Below are positions 32,252 to 39,830 of a stretch of DNA of 41,856 bases, one piece after another (within the stretch, counting starts at the first letter, position 1; the number at the start of each line of letters is the position of its first letter). The stretch covers positions 1 to 41,856 of the IMG/VR virus record IMGVR_UViG_3300020723_000139; one strand, given 5' to 3'. The translations under genes and the position numbers were made by a program. This DNA comes from a virus. The notes below the pieces were generated by a model. That model saw only the letters and a list, made by a program, of their open reading frames with translations. It made no database searches and was not told the origin of the DNA.

Positions 32252-34047
32252 CAGATATTGTGCATGGCATAAAGGTAGACTATTCTCGTGATGAATTGTT
32301 TGATGAGTTAGGTAAGTTAAGATTAAAAGAAAGTTATATGAAGGATGATGAAGTAAGCCCACAAGAGAGGTTTGCTTTTGTTTCAAATAAATTTGGGAGT
32401 AACCCTGAACATGCGCAACGACTATATGAATACAGCAGCAAGCATTGGCTATCTTATTCTACTCCCATTCTCAGTTTTGGTCGTAGTAAACGTGGCATGC
32501 CTATATCATGTTTCCTTAATTATATCGAAGATACTGCAGAGGGTTTAGTTGATAATCTTAGCGAAACTAATTGGCTATCTATGCTTGGGGGTGGTGTGGG
32601 CATTGGCTTTGGTATTCGTAGCGCAGACGATAAATCTACTGGTGTCATGCCTCACCTCAAAATGTATGACGCAAGTTCTTTGGCATATCGTCAAGGTCGT
32701 ACTCGCAGGGGTAGTTATGCTGCTTACTTGTCTATTGATCATCCAGATATCATAAACTTTCTTGAGATGCGCAAGCCGACAGGCGATCAAAACATGCGCA
32801 CTCTTAATATGCATCATGGTATTAATATCCCTGATGCGTTTATGCAGATTATTGAAAACTGTATGCTAGATCCAGATGCAGATGATAAATGGAATTTGAT
32901 TGACCCAGCGTCAAACGAAATCCGTGAAACTGTTTATGCCAAAGAACTCTGGCAACGCATTCTAGAAATGCGTATGATGACTGGTGAACCATATCTACAT
33001 TTTATTGATGAATCAAATCGTAAAATGCCTCAGTGGTTAAAAGATAAAGGTTTACAGATTAATCAATCTAATCTCTGTTCAGAGATTATTCTTCCAACAG
33101 ATGTTAAACGAACAGCAGTTTGTTGTTTATCTTCTTTAAACCTTGAACACTATGATGCTTGGAAAGATGATAAACTATTTTTGAAAGACGTTGCTGAGAT
33201 GCTTGACAATGTTCTTCAATTCTTTATTGATAACGCACCAAAGACTATTAAACGTGCTATCTATTCAGCCAAACAAGAACGTAGTATTGGTATTGGTGCT
33301 TTGGGTTGGCATGCATATCTTCAACGCAATAATTTGCCATGGGAATCACCAATGGCGATCGGCAGAAATAAACAAATCTTTGCTAATATCAGAGGACAAC
33401 TAGATGAAGCGAACAAACAATTGGGATTGGAACGTGGTGAAGCACCTGATGCAGTGGGTACTGGGAATAGGTTTAGTCATCTTATGGCTATTGCTCCCAA
33501 TGCTTCTTCTTCCATTCTCATGGGGAATACTTCTCCTTCTATTGAACCTTATCGTGCCAATGCTTATCGCCAAGACACTTTATCGGGTTCTCACCTAAAC
33601 AAGAACAGGTGGCTTGATGAAATTATCCAAAAAGAAGCAGTCAATCATAAAGAAGGTTGGGCAGACGAAGTGTGGTCTAGCATCATTGCGAATGATGGTT
33701 CAGTTCAGCACCTCGATTGGATGGACGAGTGGACAAAAGATGTTTTCAAAACTTCTATGGAAATCGACCAGCGTTGGGTCGTCCAACATGCAGCAGACAG
33801 GCAAGTATATATAGACCAAGCGCAGTCATTAAATGTTTTCTTTAGACCTGATAGCAATATCAAATACATTCACGCTGTGCATTTCCAAGCATGGAAACAA
33901 GGTTTGAAAACTATGTACTACTGCCGTAGTGATAAGATTGCTAAAGCAGATAAAGTATCTAAGCGTATCGAACGTGAAGTGATTAAAGAAATCGATTTAC
34001 ACGCATTAACAGGAGATGCTGACGCTTGTCTAGCGTGTGAGGGATAA
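32248..34047 (+). CDS. nrdA: ribonucleotide reductase class I large subunit
   Basis: This 599-residue alpha subunit starts at the ATG at 32248 (MTDIVHG). The catalytic residues are C88 (ISCFLN), N275, C277 and E279 (SNLCSEI), the second redox Cys at 292/293 (TAVCCLSS), Y557-Y558 (MYYCRS) and a C-terminal CLAC pair (594/597). It reduces ribonucleotides to deoxynucleotides with NrdB. Most NrdA proteins have about 750 residues; the N-terminal ATP-cone seems absent, so dATP feedback inhibition may be lost. Two oxygenase genes separate it from nrdB. Confidence 0.93.
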   Translation: MTDIVHGIKVDYSRDELFDELGKLRLKESYMKDDEVSPQERFAFVSNKFGSNPEHAQRLYEYSSKHWLSYSTPILSFGRSKRGMPISCFLNYIEDTAEGLVDNLSETNWLSMLGGGVGIGFGIRSADDKSTGVMPHLKMYDASSLAYRQGRTRRGSYAAYLSIDHPDIINFLEMRKPTGDQNMRTLNMHHGINIPDAFMQIIENCMLDPDADDKWNLIDPASNEIRETVYAKELWQRILEMRMMTGEPYLHFIDESNRKMPQWLKDKGLQINQSNLCSEIILPTDVKRTAVCCLSSLNLEHYDAWKDDKLFLKDVAEMLDNVLQFFIDNAPKTIKRAIYSAKQERSIGIGALGWHAYLQRNNLPWESPMAIGRNKQIFANIRGQLDEANKQLGLERGEAPDAVGTGNRFSHLMAIAPNASSSILMGNTSPSIEPYRANAYRQDTLSGSHLNKNRWLDEIIQKEAVNHKEGWADEVWSSIIANDGSVQHLDWMDEWTKDVFKTSMEIDQRWVVQHAADRQVYIDQAQSLNVFFRPDSNIKYIHAVHFQAWKQGLKTMYYCRSDKIAKADKVSKRIEREVIKEIDLHALTGDADACLACEG

Positions 34048-34712
34048 TGATACCAGCAACTATAATTGACGACTTCTTTGAGACACCAACATTGGTTAGA
34101 GATTATGCTTTATCTTTAGATTATAAAAATACAGGAATATTCCCAGGCACTAGGACTGACAATTTAAAAGATATAAATCAAAATCTGTATAATCATCTAA
34201 CTTCAAAAATTGTATCAGTATTTTTTGATCTTTCAAAAGATAAACTTAATTGGGAGTTTGATATTAGGTTTCAGTTGGCTCCAGAAAAATATAAAGAAGG
34301 GTGGGCTCATACTGACGGTGATGTTGCTAATTTTGCTGGAGTAGTTTATCTCAATCCAACTGCACCATTGAATGGTGGAACTTCTTTATGTTATCCATCA
34401 GTTCCAAGTAATTGGAGAGATGAGAATCATACAGTAAAGACTATTTCGTTTAGAGATAAACTATATTCTGGTGATATAGATAATGCTGATGATAAAAGAG
34501 TTGAACATAATAGTCAATTTTATACTACGTTAGAAGTACAAAATATTTTCAATAGGGCATTTATATATGACGGTAATAAGTGGCATAAAGAAAATAAATT
34601 ATTTGGAGAAGGTAATGAATCTAGATTGACATTGGTTTTCTTTGCCAATATAATCACTTTTGGATCAACCAAATCTCCATTAGAAAAATGGAAAACAATT
34701 TCGGGATATTGA
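34047..34712 (+). CDS. 2OG-Fe(II) oxygenase-like protein (DUF6445 type)
   Basis: This 221-residue protein begins IIDDFFETPTLVRDYAL and carries GTRTDN and WAHTDGD. HxD is H88/D90, distal H180 lies in KWHKENKLFGEG and R193 in SRLTLVFF. The GVVYLNPTAPLNGGTSL strand fits the double-stranded beta-helix, and the overall pattern is what I recall as DUF6445. The substrate is unknown. A sigma70 promoter is embedded near its 3' end, and the gene lies inside the nrdA-nrdB operon. Confidence 0.72.
   Translation: MIPATIIDDFFETPTLVRDYALSLDYKNTGIFPGTRTDNLKDINQNLYNHLTSKIVSVFFDLSKDKLNWEFDIRFQLAPEKYKEGWAHTDGDVANFAGVVYLNPTAPLNGGTSLCYPSVPSNWRDENHTVKTISFRDKLYSGDIDNADDKRVEHNSQFYTTLEVQNIFNRAFIYDGNKWHKENKLFGEGNESRLTLVFFANIITFGSTKSPLEKWKTISGY
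34626..34654 (+). promoter_or_regulatory. consensus sigma70 promoter before the nrdB block
   Basis: TTGACA (34626-34631) and TATAAT (34649-34654) are both perfect, with a 17-bp spacer, inside the oxygenase coding sequence. It lies about 60 bp before the next gene (34714) and about 590 bp before nrdB. Confidence 0.65.
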
Positions 34713-34713
34713 T

Positions 34714-35244
34714 ATGTTGAATATTGGTGACGTTTATGAGATAGATACATTTCTTACTGAATCTGAAAGAGAAATCGTTGATAATGAATTTGAGAATCCT
34801 AGTTGGGAATTGAAGGGTGGTGAACTTGCATTAAGATCTCATGGAATTCCAATTAAATCTTTTCTGTATAAAGAATTACAAGGAACTAAAATTGAAGATC
34901 TATTCAAATCTAAAGTTGAAGGTATTTTAAACACTAAAATAAAAACATCAAGGATTTATGGAAATGGTCAAGCCCATGGACAATGTGGTTTCTTACACTA
35001 TGATGATAATGATGCAAACTCCCTTTCTGGAAGTTTAGTTTATTATGTTCATAAACAATGGCCACCATTCTTTGGTGGACATCTTATTTTTACTGAAAAC
35101 GATACTGTTGTAAAGTCAGTATTCCCATATCCAAATTCCGCAGTTCTTTTTAATTCTGCTATGCAACACTGCCCATTGGAACCAACAATCTACTGTTTAG
35201 ACATGAGAATAAGTATAGCATATAAATTTAAGGTAATAGAATGA
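34714..35244 (+). CDS. 2OG-Fe(II) oxygenase
   Basis: This 176-residue protein has HxD at H95/D97 (FLHYDDND), distal H152 (MQHCPLEPT) and R165 (DMRISIAYKF), with FFGGHLIF and SAVLFNSA strands between. The layout resembles phage prolyl-4-hydroxylase-like enzymes. The substrate is unknown. It overlaps nrdB by 4 nt, so it is co-translated with the reductase. Confidence 0.75.
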   Translation: MLNIGDVYEIDTFLTESEREIVDNEFENPSWELKGGELALRSHGIPIKSFLYKELQGTKIEDLFKSKVEGILNTKIKTSRIYGNGQAHGQCGFLHYDDNDANSLSGSLVYYVHKQWPPFFGGHLIFTENDTVVKSVFPYPNSAVLFNSAMQHCPLEPTIYCLDMRISIAYKFKVIE

Positions 35245-36233
35245 TCACAAAAACAAAAAATAATTTAACAGACCAGCGAACATATTTTAAACCATTCAAT
35301 TATCCATGGGCATATGATGCTTGGTTGAAACACGAACAGGCTCACTGGCTTCATTCTGAAGTTCCAATGGCTGAAGACGTAAAAGACTGGAAAAAGAAAT
35401 TAACAAATGAAGAAAAACAATTCCTCACGAACATCTTCCGATTCTTTACTCAAGGAGACATTGATGTTGCTGGGGGTTATGTTAACAATTACTTACCGTA
35501 TTTCCCGCAGCCAGAAATACGTATGATGCTCATGGGTTTTGCTGCTCGTGAAGCATTACACATTGCTGCTTATAGCCACCTTATTGAAACATTAGGTATG
35601 CCTGAATCAACTTATAATGAATTTCTTGAATATCAAGAAATGAGGGATAAACACGAATATGTTACCGAACTCAGTTCGAAAAATGGTACTCTTGCGTCAA
35701 CTGCAACGCACATCGCAGTATTCTCTGCTTTTACAGAAGGTATGCAGCTTTTTAGTTCTTTTATTATGCTCCTTAATTTTCCTCGTCATGGTATTATGAA
35801 AGGGATGGGGCAAATTGTTACTTGGTCTATTGTTGATGAAACGATGCACTCTGAGAATATGATTCGTTTGTTTAAAGAATTTATTAAAGAAAATAATGAA
35901 ATTTGGAACGATGAACTGAAGGGTAAGATCTATACCATTGCTGAGCGAATGGTGGAGTTAGAAGATAAATTTATTGACCTTTGCTATGCTAATGGTGATA
36001 TGCGCGATTTATCTGCAGCTGATGTTAAACAGTATATTCGTTATATCGCAGATCGTCGTCTTATCTCATTGGGTATGAAAGGTATTTACAAAGTTAAAAA
36101 GAACCCATTACCATGGGTTGAGGAAATGATTAATGCACCAGTGCATGGAAACTTCTTTGAGAATCGTGTAACTGACTATGCTAAAGGTGCGCTGTCTGGG
36201 TCTTGGAATGACGTATGGGGCAAAGCAGCATGA
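35241..36233 (+). CDS. nrdB: ribonucleotide reductase class I small subunit
   Basis: This 330-residue ferritin-like beta subunit has the metal ligand and radical residues D73 (TQGDID), E104 and H107 (REALHIAAYSH) and the tyrosyl-radical Y111. Their spacing is the same as D84/E115/H118/Y122 of E. coli NrdB. The second half-site is EGMQL and DETMHSENM. It supplies the radical to NrdA. The stop overlaps the mini zinc-ribbon gene by 4 nt. Confidence 0.93.
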   Translation: MITKTKNNLTDQRTYFKPFNYPWAYDAWLKHEQAHWLHSEVPMAEDVKDWKKKLTNEEKQFLTNIFRFFTQGDIDVAGGYVNNYLPYFPQPEIRMMLMGFAAREALHIAAYSHLIETLGMPESTYNEFLEYQEMRDKHEYVTELSSKNGTLASTATHIAVFSAFTEGMQLFSSFIMLLNFPRHGIMKGMGQIVTWSIVDETMHSENMIRLFKEFIKENNEIWNDELKGKIYTIAERMVELEDKFIDLCYANGDMRDLSAADVKQYIRYIADRRLISLGMKGIYKVKKNPLPWVEEMINAPVHGNFFENRVTDYAKGALSGSWNDVWGKAA

Positions 36234-36379
36234 TAGTAAAACAATTTCAATGTCCGTCTTGTGCGGCAGAAGGAAAAATTACAGTAAAGGGCGATGACTT
36301 TAATTTTGAAGATATTGTTTATTGCCCTTTATGTTCAGCTGATATTTACGAAGAAGAGGAACTAGAAAAAGATGAGTAA
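36230..36379 (+). CDS. 49-residue zinc-ribbon protein
   Basis: This tiny frame starts in the nrdB stop (ATGA) and overlaps the next gene by 8 nt. It encodes two CxxC pairs (CPSC and CPLC about 24 residues apart) on a beta-ribbon-type backbone, with an acidic tail (EEEELEKDE). It is almost certainly a zinc ribbon. It could be an electron-transfer or regulatory partner of the reductase, or a transcription factor-like ribbon; nothing decides this. Confidence 0.65.
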   Translation: MIVKQFQCPSCAAEGKITVKGDDFNFEDIVYCPLCSADIYEEEELEKDE

Positions 36380-36857
36380 CATTAAATTTGTGAGTAATGT
36401 TCTTTCGCCATCTCTATTAGAAATTATAAAAGATTTTTCTAGAACTGGAGAAGTCCGACATAGTTATATGAGTTGGGGTTCAGATATTATTAAGGATAGT
36501 AATCCAGTATTAGTCAAAGACCTAAACGATCAAATAACATCTAGAATATCACAAGAGATAAAACAATACCTACCAGAATATAATAGCATTGGTTGTATGT
36601 GGTATGGTTGGATAAGAGGTAGCTACATCCCATGGCATGGTGATAGTCATGTTAAGTTTGGGGCAACAATCTATCTAAACGAATATTGGGATGATGACTG
36701 GGGTGGTTACTTTGCCTATAAAGATAATAATGAGATCAAGTGCATAAAACCAGAATACAATAAGATGGTTTTTATTGAACCTCCAATCCAACATACAGTT
36801 TTTAATACCTCTTCAGTAGCTCCAATCAGAGAAACTATACAAATATTTGGTAGATAA
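36372..36857 (+). CDS. 2OG-Fe(II) oxygenase
   Basis: This 161-residue protein has HxD at H89/D91 (PWHGDSH), distal H141 (PIQHTVFNTS) and R153 (PIRETIQIF), with WGGYFAY as the usual Gly-rich strand. It is a small prolyl-hydroxylase-like enzyme; the substrate is unknown. It is the last of eight such enzymes in the window. The start is coupled to the zinc-ribbon gene. Confidence 0.78.
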   Translation: MSNIKFVSNVLSPSLLEIIKDFSRTGEVRHSYMSWGSDIIKDSNPVLVKDLNDQITSRISQEIKQYLPEYNSIGCMWYGWIRGSYIPWHGDSHVKFGATIYLNEYWDDDWGGYFAYKDNNEIKCIKPEYNKMVFIEPPIQHTVFNTSSVAPIRETIQIFGR

Positions 36858-36861
36858 ATAT

Positions 36862-36878
36862 ATGTCCTATGTGGACAT
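36862..36878 (+). promoter_or_regulatory. hairpin with the endonuclease start codon in its loop
   Basis: ATGTCC (36862-36867) and GGACAT (36873-36878) form a perfect 6-bp stem around a TATGT loop that contains the ATG at 36869. No Shine-Dalgarno is visible. A GATAAATA box, one mismatch from the late consensus, lies at 36853-36860. The stem could limit translation of the endonuclease. Confidence 0.4.
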
Positions 36879-37294
36879 TTAATAATCAAATCATTGAAGA
36901 TTTACCAGAAGATTGTGTTGGCTTTGTTTATTTAATTACGAACAAAGCCACAAGTCGCATGTATATCGGTAAGAAGTTAGCGAAGTTTTCTAAGACAACC
37001 TATAAGATGGTTACTCAGAAAAATGGTATAAAAAAGAAAAAAAAGATTCGTGGCAAGATTGATAGCGACTGGAGAGAATATTATGGTTCTAGTATTGAAC
37101 TAAATAAAGATGTTGAGTCTCTCGGTAAAGAAAACTTTATACGTGAGATTTTATTTTTGTGTAAATCTAAAGCAGAATGTTCTTATATAGAAGCAAGGGA
37201 ACAGTTCGGGAGGAAAGTATTAGAATCAGACGACTACTATAATGGACAGATATCTGTTCGAGTCCATGGTTCTCATATTAAAAACAAATTATGA
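36869..37294 (+). CDS. GIY-YIG-type endonuclease (Seg-like)
   Basis: This 141-residue protein has FVYLITNKATSRMYIGKK, the GIY-YIG nuclease core, followed by a Lys-rich loop, then DWREYYGSS, and conserved-looking EARE and YYNGQI segments. It resembles T4 Seg-type homing endonucleases and related phage nucleases. It lies after the nrdA-nrdB block, a common site for mobile endonucleases in T4-like phages. It overlaps the next gene by 4 nt. Confidence 0.72.
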   Translation: MWTFNNQIIEDLPEDCVGFVYLITNKATSRMYIGKKLAKFSKTTYKMVTQKNGIKKKKKIRGKIDSDWREYYGSSIELNKDVESLGKENFIREILFLCKSKAECSYIEAREQFGRKVLESDDYYNGQISVRVHGSHIKNKL

Positions 37295-38424
37295 CATATC
37301 TACTATTCGGAACAGCATTAGCATTATCTGCTTGCGCTGCTTACTATTCTATTATGGGGTTAGTTGCGATTTTCGCAGCTTCAGCCATACCAATTTTCAT
37401 TATGGGTTCGCTACTTGAATCATCAAAATTAGTTGTTGCTTCATGGCTATACCGTAATTGGAAAGAAGTTCCAGTATTATTAAAATATTACTTTACTGTA
37501 GCTTTAGTAATTTTAATGCTACTAACGTCAATGGGTATTTTTGGTTATCTATCAAAAGCCCATTTAGATCAAGCAATACCATCTGGAGATGTGCAAGCAA
37601 AACTTTCATTAATAGATGAAAAAATTAAAACCGAAAAGGAGAATATAAATGCAAGCCGTAAAGAACTTTCTCAACTCGATGCTCAAGTTGATCAAACCAT
37701 CTCAAGAACCACAGAAGCCAGTGGAGCAGAGCGTGCCATTTCCATTAGACGAGGACAGCAAAAAGACCGTAACAGAATCCTCAACGAAATCGGTCAAGCG
37801 CAAACCAAAATCGCCAAATACAACGAAGAGCGTGCGCCAATCGCCAGCGAAGTCCGCAAAGTCGAAGCCGAAGTCGGTCCAATAAAATATATTGCAGCAT
37901 TATTATATGGTGATAATCCAGAAAATGATGTATTAGAAAAAGCAGTTCGCTGGGTTATTATAATGATTGTTTCAGTATTTGATCCACTAGCAGTTTTATT
38001 ATTAATTGCTGCTAACTGGCAACAGAAACGTAATAGAGAAGAAGTTGAACCAATTCAACAAGAAGTTTTTATTGATCAGGGCGAACTACCAGATCCTCCA
38101 CCAGAATCACCATCAATTGAAGTTACTTTAGAAGATAATTTACATGCTTCTGATAATGCTCAGTTATCAATAAAAGGCGATGAGCATATTGTTGAGAAAA
38201 ATATCAGCAATTATGAATCAGCTGAAATAACTGACGAAGAACTTAATATTACAGTTGATGAAAGTAAAGATTGGGAACCTAATCTATACAATCGTCTTGA
38301 AAAACGTGATGATTCACTACCTCAAAAAACCCAATCATTTCTAAATAAAGCCAAAGAAGTTTTCTCAACTATTGGTGTAAAAACCATAGAAAAGGAAGTA
38401 GAAGACTTGCAAAATAAGAAATAG
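37291..38424 (+). CDS. multi-pass membrane protein with large coiled coil
   Basis: This 377-residue protein has about three N-terminal membrane segments (3-20, 23-42, 66-88). A long coiled coil of about 95-200 (SLIDEKIKTEKENINASRKE) follows, then a further membrane segment (WVIIMIVSVFDPLAVLLLIA, about 222-243) and an acidic cytoplasmic-type tail. I recall strongly similar proteins in marine T4-like phages, with no known function. It could organise the host membrane during infection or take part in lysis control. Confidence 0.68.
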   Translation: MTYLLFGTALALSACAAYYSIMGLVAIFAASAIPIFIMGSLLESSKLVVASWLYRNWKEVPVLLKYYFTVALVILMLLTSMGIFGYLSKAHLDQAIPSGDVQAKLSLIDEKIKTEKENINASRKELSQLDAQVDQTISRTTEASGAERAISIRRGQQKDRNRILNEIGQAQTKIAKYNEERAPIASEVRKVEAEVGPIKYIAALLYGDNPENDVLEKAVRWVIIMIVSVFDPLAVLLLIAANWQQKRNREEVEPIQQEVFIDQGELPDPPPESPSIEVTLEDNLHASDNAQLSIKGDEHIVEKNISNYESAEITDEELNITVDESKDWEPNLYNRLEKRDDSLPQKTQSFLNKAKEVFSTIGVKTIEKEVEDLQNKK

Positions 38425-38496
38425 CCATTCCTAAATAGTCCTATAATAAGAGGGTAAAAGATTAAACCCCAACCATAATAACTATATGGATAAAGT

Positions 38497-38772
38497 ATGG
38501 ATTTATTTAAATTGGTGGCGGAGGTTGGATTTCCCATTGCTGCAGCTGCTGCAGCTGGTTATTTCGTTTTCCTAACCCTTAAATTTATTTTAGCTGGCGT
38601 AACTTCCTCTGTTAAACAGATGGCTGGTATCATCATGGCATTAGATAAACGTGTTTCAGCCATGAACCACGATGTCATTCGAATTGATACTAAAGTAAGT
38701 CATGCACTCCATATTCCACCTGATTTAGATAGAATCGCTAGAGCAGAGCAATCTGATGCGAGGAGAGATTAA
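38497..38772 (+). CDS. small membrane protein, holin-like (paralogue A)
   Basis: This 91-residue protein has an N-terminal membrane segment of about 9-34 (GFPIAAAAAAGYFVFLTLKF) and then an amphipathic helix. It aligns without gaps over about 71 residues with the protein at 39146-39427, sharing MDL, GFPI, GY, AL, DxIR and KV positions. Small size, one membrane segment and a charged tail recall holin/UviB-type proteins, but no assay-level evidence exists. A 72-nt gap precedes it, containing only a weak TATAAT without a -35 box. Confidence 0.6.
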   Translation: MDLFKLVAEVGFPIAAAAAAGYFVFLTLKFILAGVTSSVKQMAGIIMALDKRVSAMNHDVIRIDTKVSHALHIPPDLDRIARAEQSDARRD

Positions 38773-38954
38773 TGACATTTACATTTACAATTACTGCTAT
38801 GCAGTTATATACCGTAGGGTTTTTTAGTTTTATTGCTTTTCTCCTTTACCTTTATACTAAAGATAATGGAGATGATCACCTGACTCATATTAGACATGAT
38901 ATTGAGATGAAAAAAGAATGGTTTAGAATGCTTGCTGAAAGGAACGCAAAATGA
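38772..38954 (+). CDS. 60-residue membrane protein
   Basis: It has one hydrophobic segment (about 9-28, LYTVGFFSFIAFLLYLY) followed by a charged helix (HIRHDIEMKKEWFRM). No family is recognised. It overlaps the previous stop by 1 nt and the next gene by 4 nt. It lies in the set of small membrane proteins between the endonuclease and the curli-like genes. Confidence 0.55.
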   Translation: MTFTFTITAMQLYTVGFFSFIAFLLYLYTKDNGDDHLTHIRHDIEMKKEWFRMLAERNAK

Positions 38955-39139
38955 TTTACGTAGATTACAATTTTGATTTAAACGATAATGTTATTATTTT
39001 TGATGCAGATTTAAAACTATCTGGTCAATCAAATGGAAATAAATGGGGCAATCTTCCAGAAGCATGGAAAGAAGGAGATATGTTTAAACTTGTAACTGGC
39101 GCAAATGGCAAAGTTGCTTTGTTAAGAACTAAAGAGTAA
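38951..39139 (+). CDS. 62-residue hypothetical protein
   Basis: This is a short, probably beta-rich soluble protein (DFDLNDNVIIFDADLKLSG-like strand pattern with a WGNLPEAWKEGD loop). No motif, signal or membrane segment is present. It is coupled to the preceding gene by a 4-nt overlap. I do not recognise it. Confidence 0.5.
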   Translation: MIYVDYNFDLNDNVIIFDADLKLSGQSNGNKWGNLPEAWKEGDMFKLVTGANGKVALLRTKE

Positions 39140-39145
39140 TAGAAA

Positions 39146-39427
39146 ATGGATTTAGTCTCATTAATTAATAAGTATGGATTTCCTATTGTTGCCGCAGGTG
39201 GCATGGGTTATTTGGTTTATTATGTTTGGAAATGGGTAACGACTGAGATTAAGCCAGTAACGACTGAAGCAAATAATGTATTGATCGCATTAATCGATCG
39301 AATTAGAATGTTGGATAATGATCTTATCCGATTAAATCAAAAAGTGAATGTCATCCTTTCGTTGCGTGAACAGGGAAATTTAAAAGATGATTCACAAAAG
39401 AGTACTGTTAATAACACTGATAAGTAA
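39146..39427 (+). CDS. small membrane protein, holin-like (paralogue B)
   Basis: This 93-residue protein is a paralogue of the one at 38497-38772: MDL, GFPI, GY, AL at 48-49, DxIR and KV occur at the same positions. It has a membrane segment near 11-30 (GFPIVAAGGMGYLVYYVWKW) and a charged tail. Its last 41 nt overlap the CsgF-like gene, so it heads or joins the curli-like operon. Holin-type or membrane-anchor roles are possible. Confidence 0.6.
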   Translation: MDLVSLINKYGFPIVAAGGMGYLVYYVWKWVTTEIKPVTTEANNVLIALIDRIRMLDNDLIRLNQKVNVILSLREQGNLKDDSQKSTVNNTDK

Positions 39428-39830
39428 TGTCGCAATTGCCACACCATTGCCAGATCAGTCATTTAAATCTCCATCCTTCAATGGCAATGGCTATTCATCA
39501 CACGTTCTTACAATAGAGAACCAAGAGTATACAAGACAACAACAAATAGTTAAAGATGCATTGGCAGCAGCCCAAGCAGCTGCCAATGCTCAACAAAATA
39601 CAAACATTGCTAAATTTTTAAATAATTTAGAATCTCGTATTTACGCTCAAATCTCTCAAAATTTGGCAACCGCAATGTTTGCCAATGGAGGTTCAAATAG
39701 CGGAACATTAAACTTTGAAGGTAATTTAATTAGTTGGACTAAAGATAGTTCAAATGTATATCTTAGCGTAACAGATACATTAGGTAATGTTACAAATGTT
39801 ACAGTACCACTTGGGCAGTTTACTTTCTAA
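39387..39830 (+). CDS. csgF: CsgF-like curli assembly protein
   Basis: This 147-residue secreted protein has a signal peptide ending near 18-19 (VAIA). The mature N-terminus reads PDQSFKSPSFNGNG, matching the CsgF segment FRNPNFGGNP that inserts into the CsgG pore. A helical, Ala/Gln-rich middle and a beta-rich C-terminal domain (NLISWTKDSSNVYLSVTD) follow, as in CsgF. CsgF caps CsgG and anchors the growing curli fibre on the cell surface. The start overlaps the upstream gene by 41 nt and the stop overlaps csgG by 1 nt. Confidence 0.82.
   Translation: MIHKRVLLITLISNVAIATPLPDQSFKSPSFNGNGYSSHVLTIENQEYTRQQQIVKDALAAAQAAANAQQNTNIAKFLNNLESRIYAQISQNLATAMFANGGSNSGTLNFEGNLISWTKDSSNVYLSVTDTLGNVTNVTVPLGQFTF

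Noticed and set aside
37649-37885. Open frame of 78 codons inside the membrane/coiled-coil protein gene
   Set aside because: It is a shifted frame within a convincing coiled-coil coding region, gives a low-complexity Lys/Ser/Pro sequence, and has no independent context.
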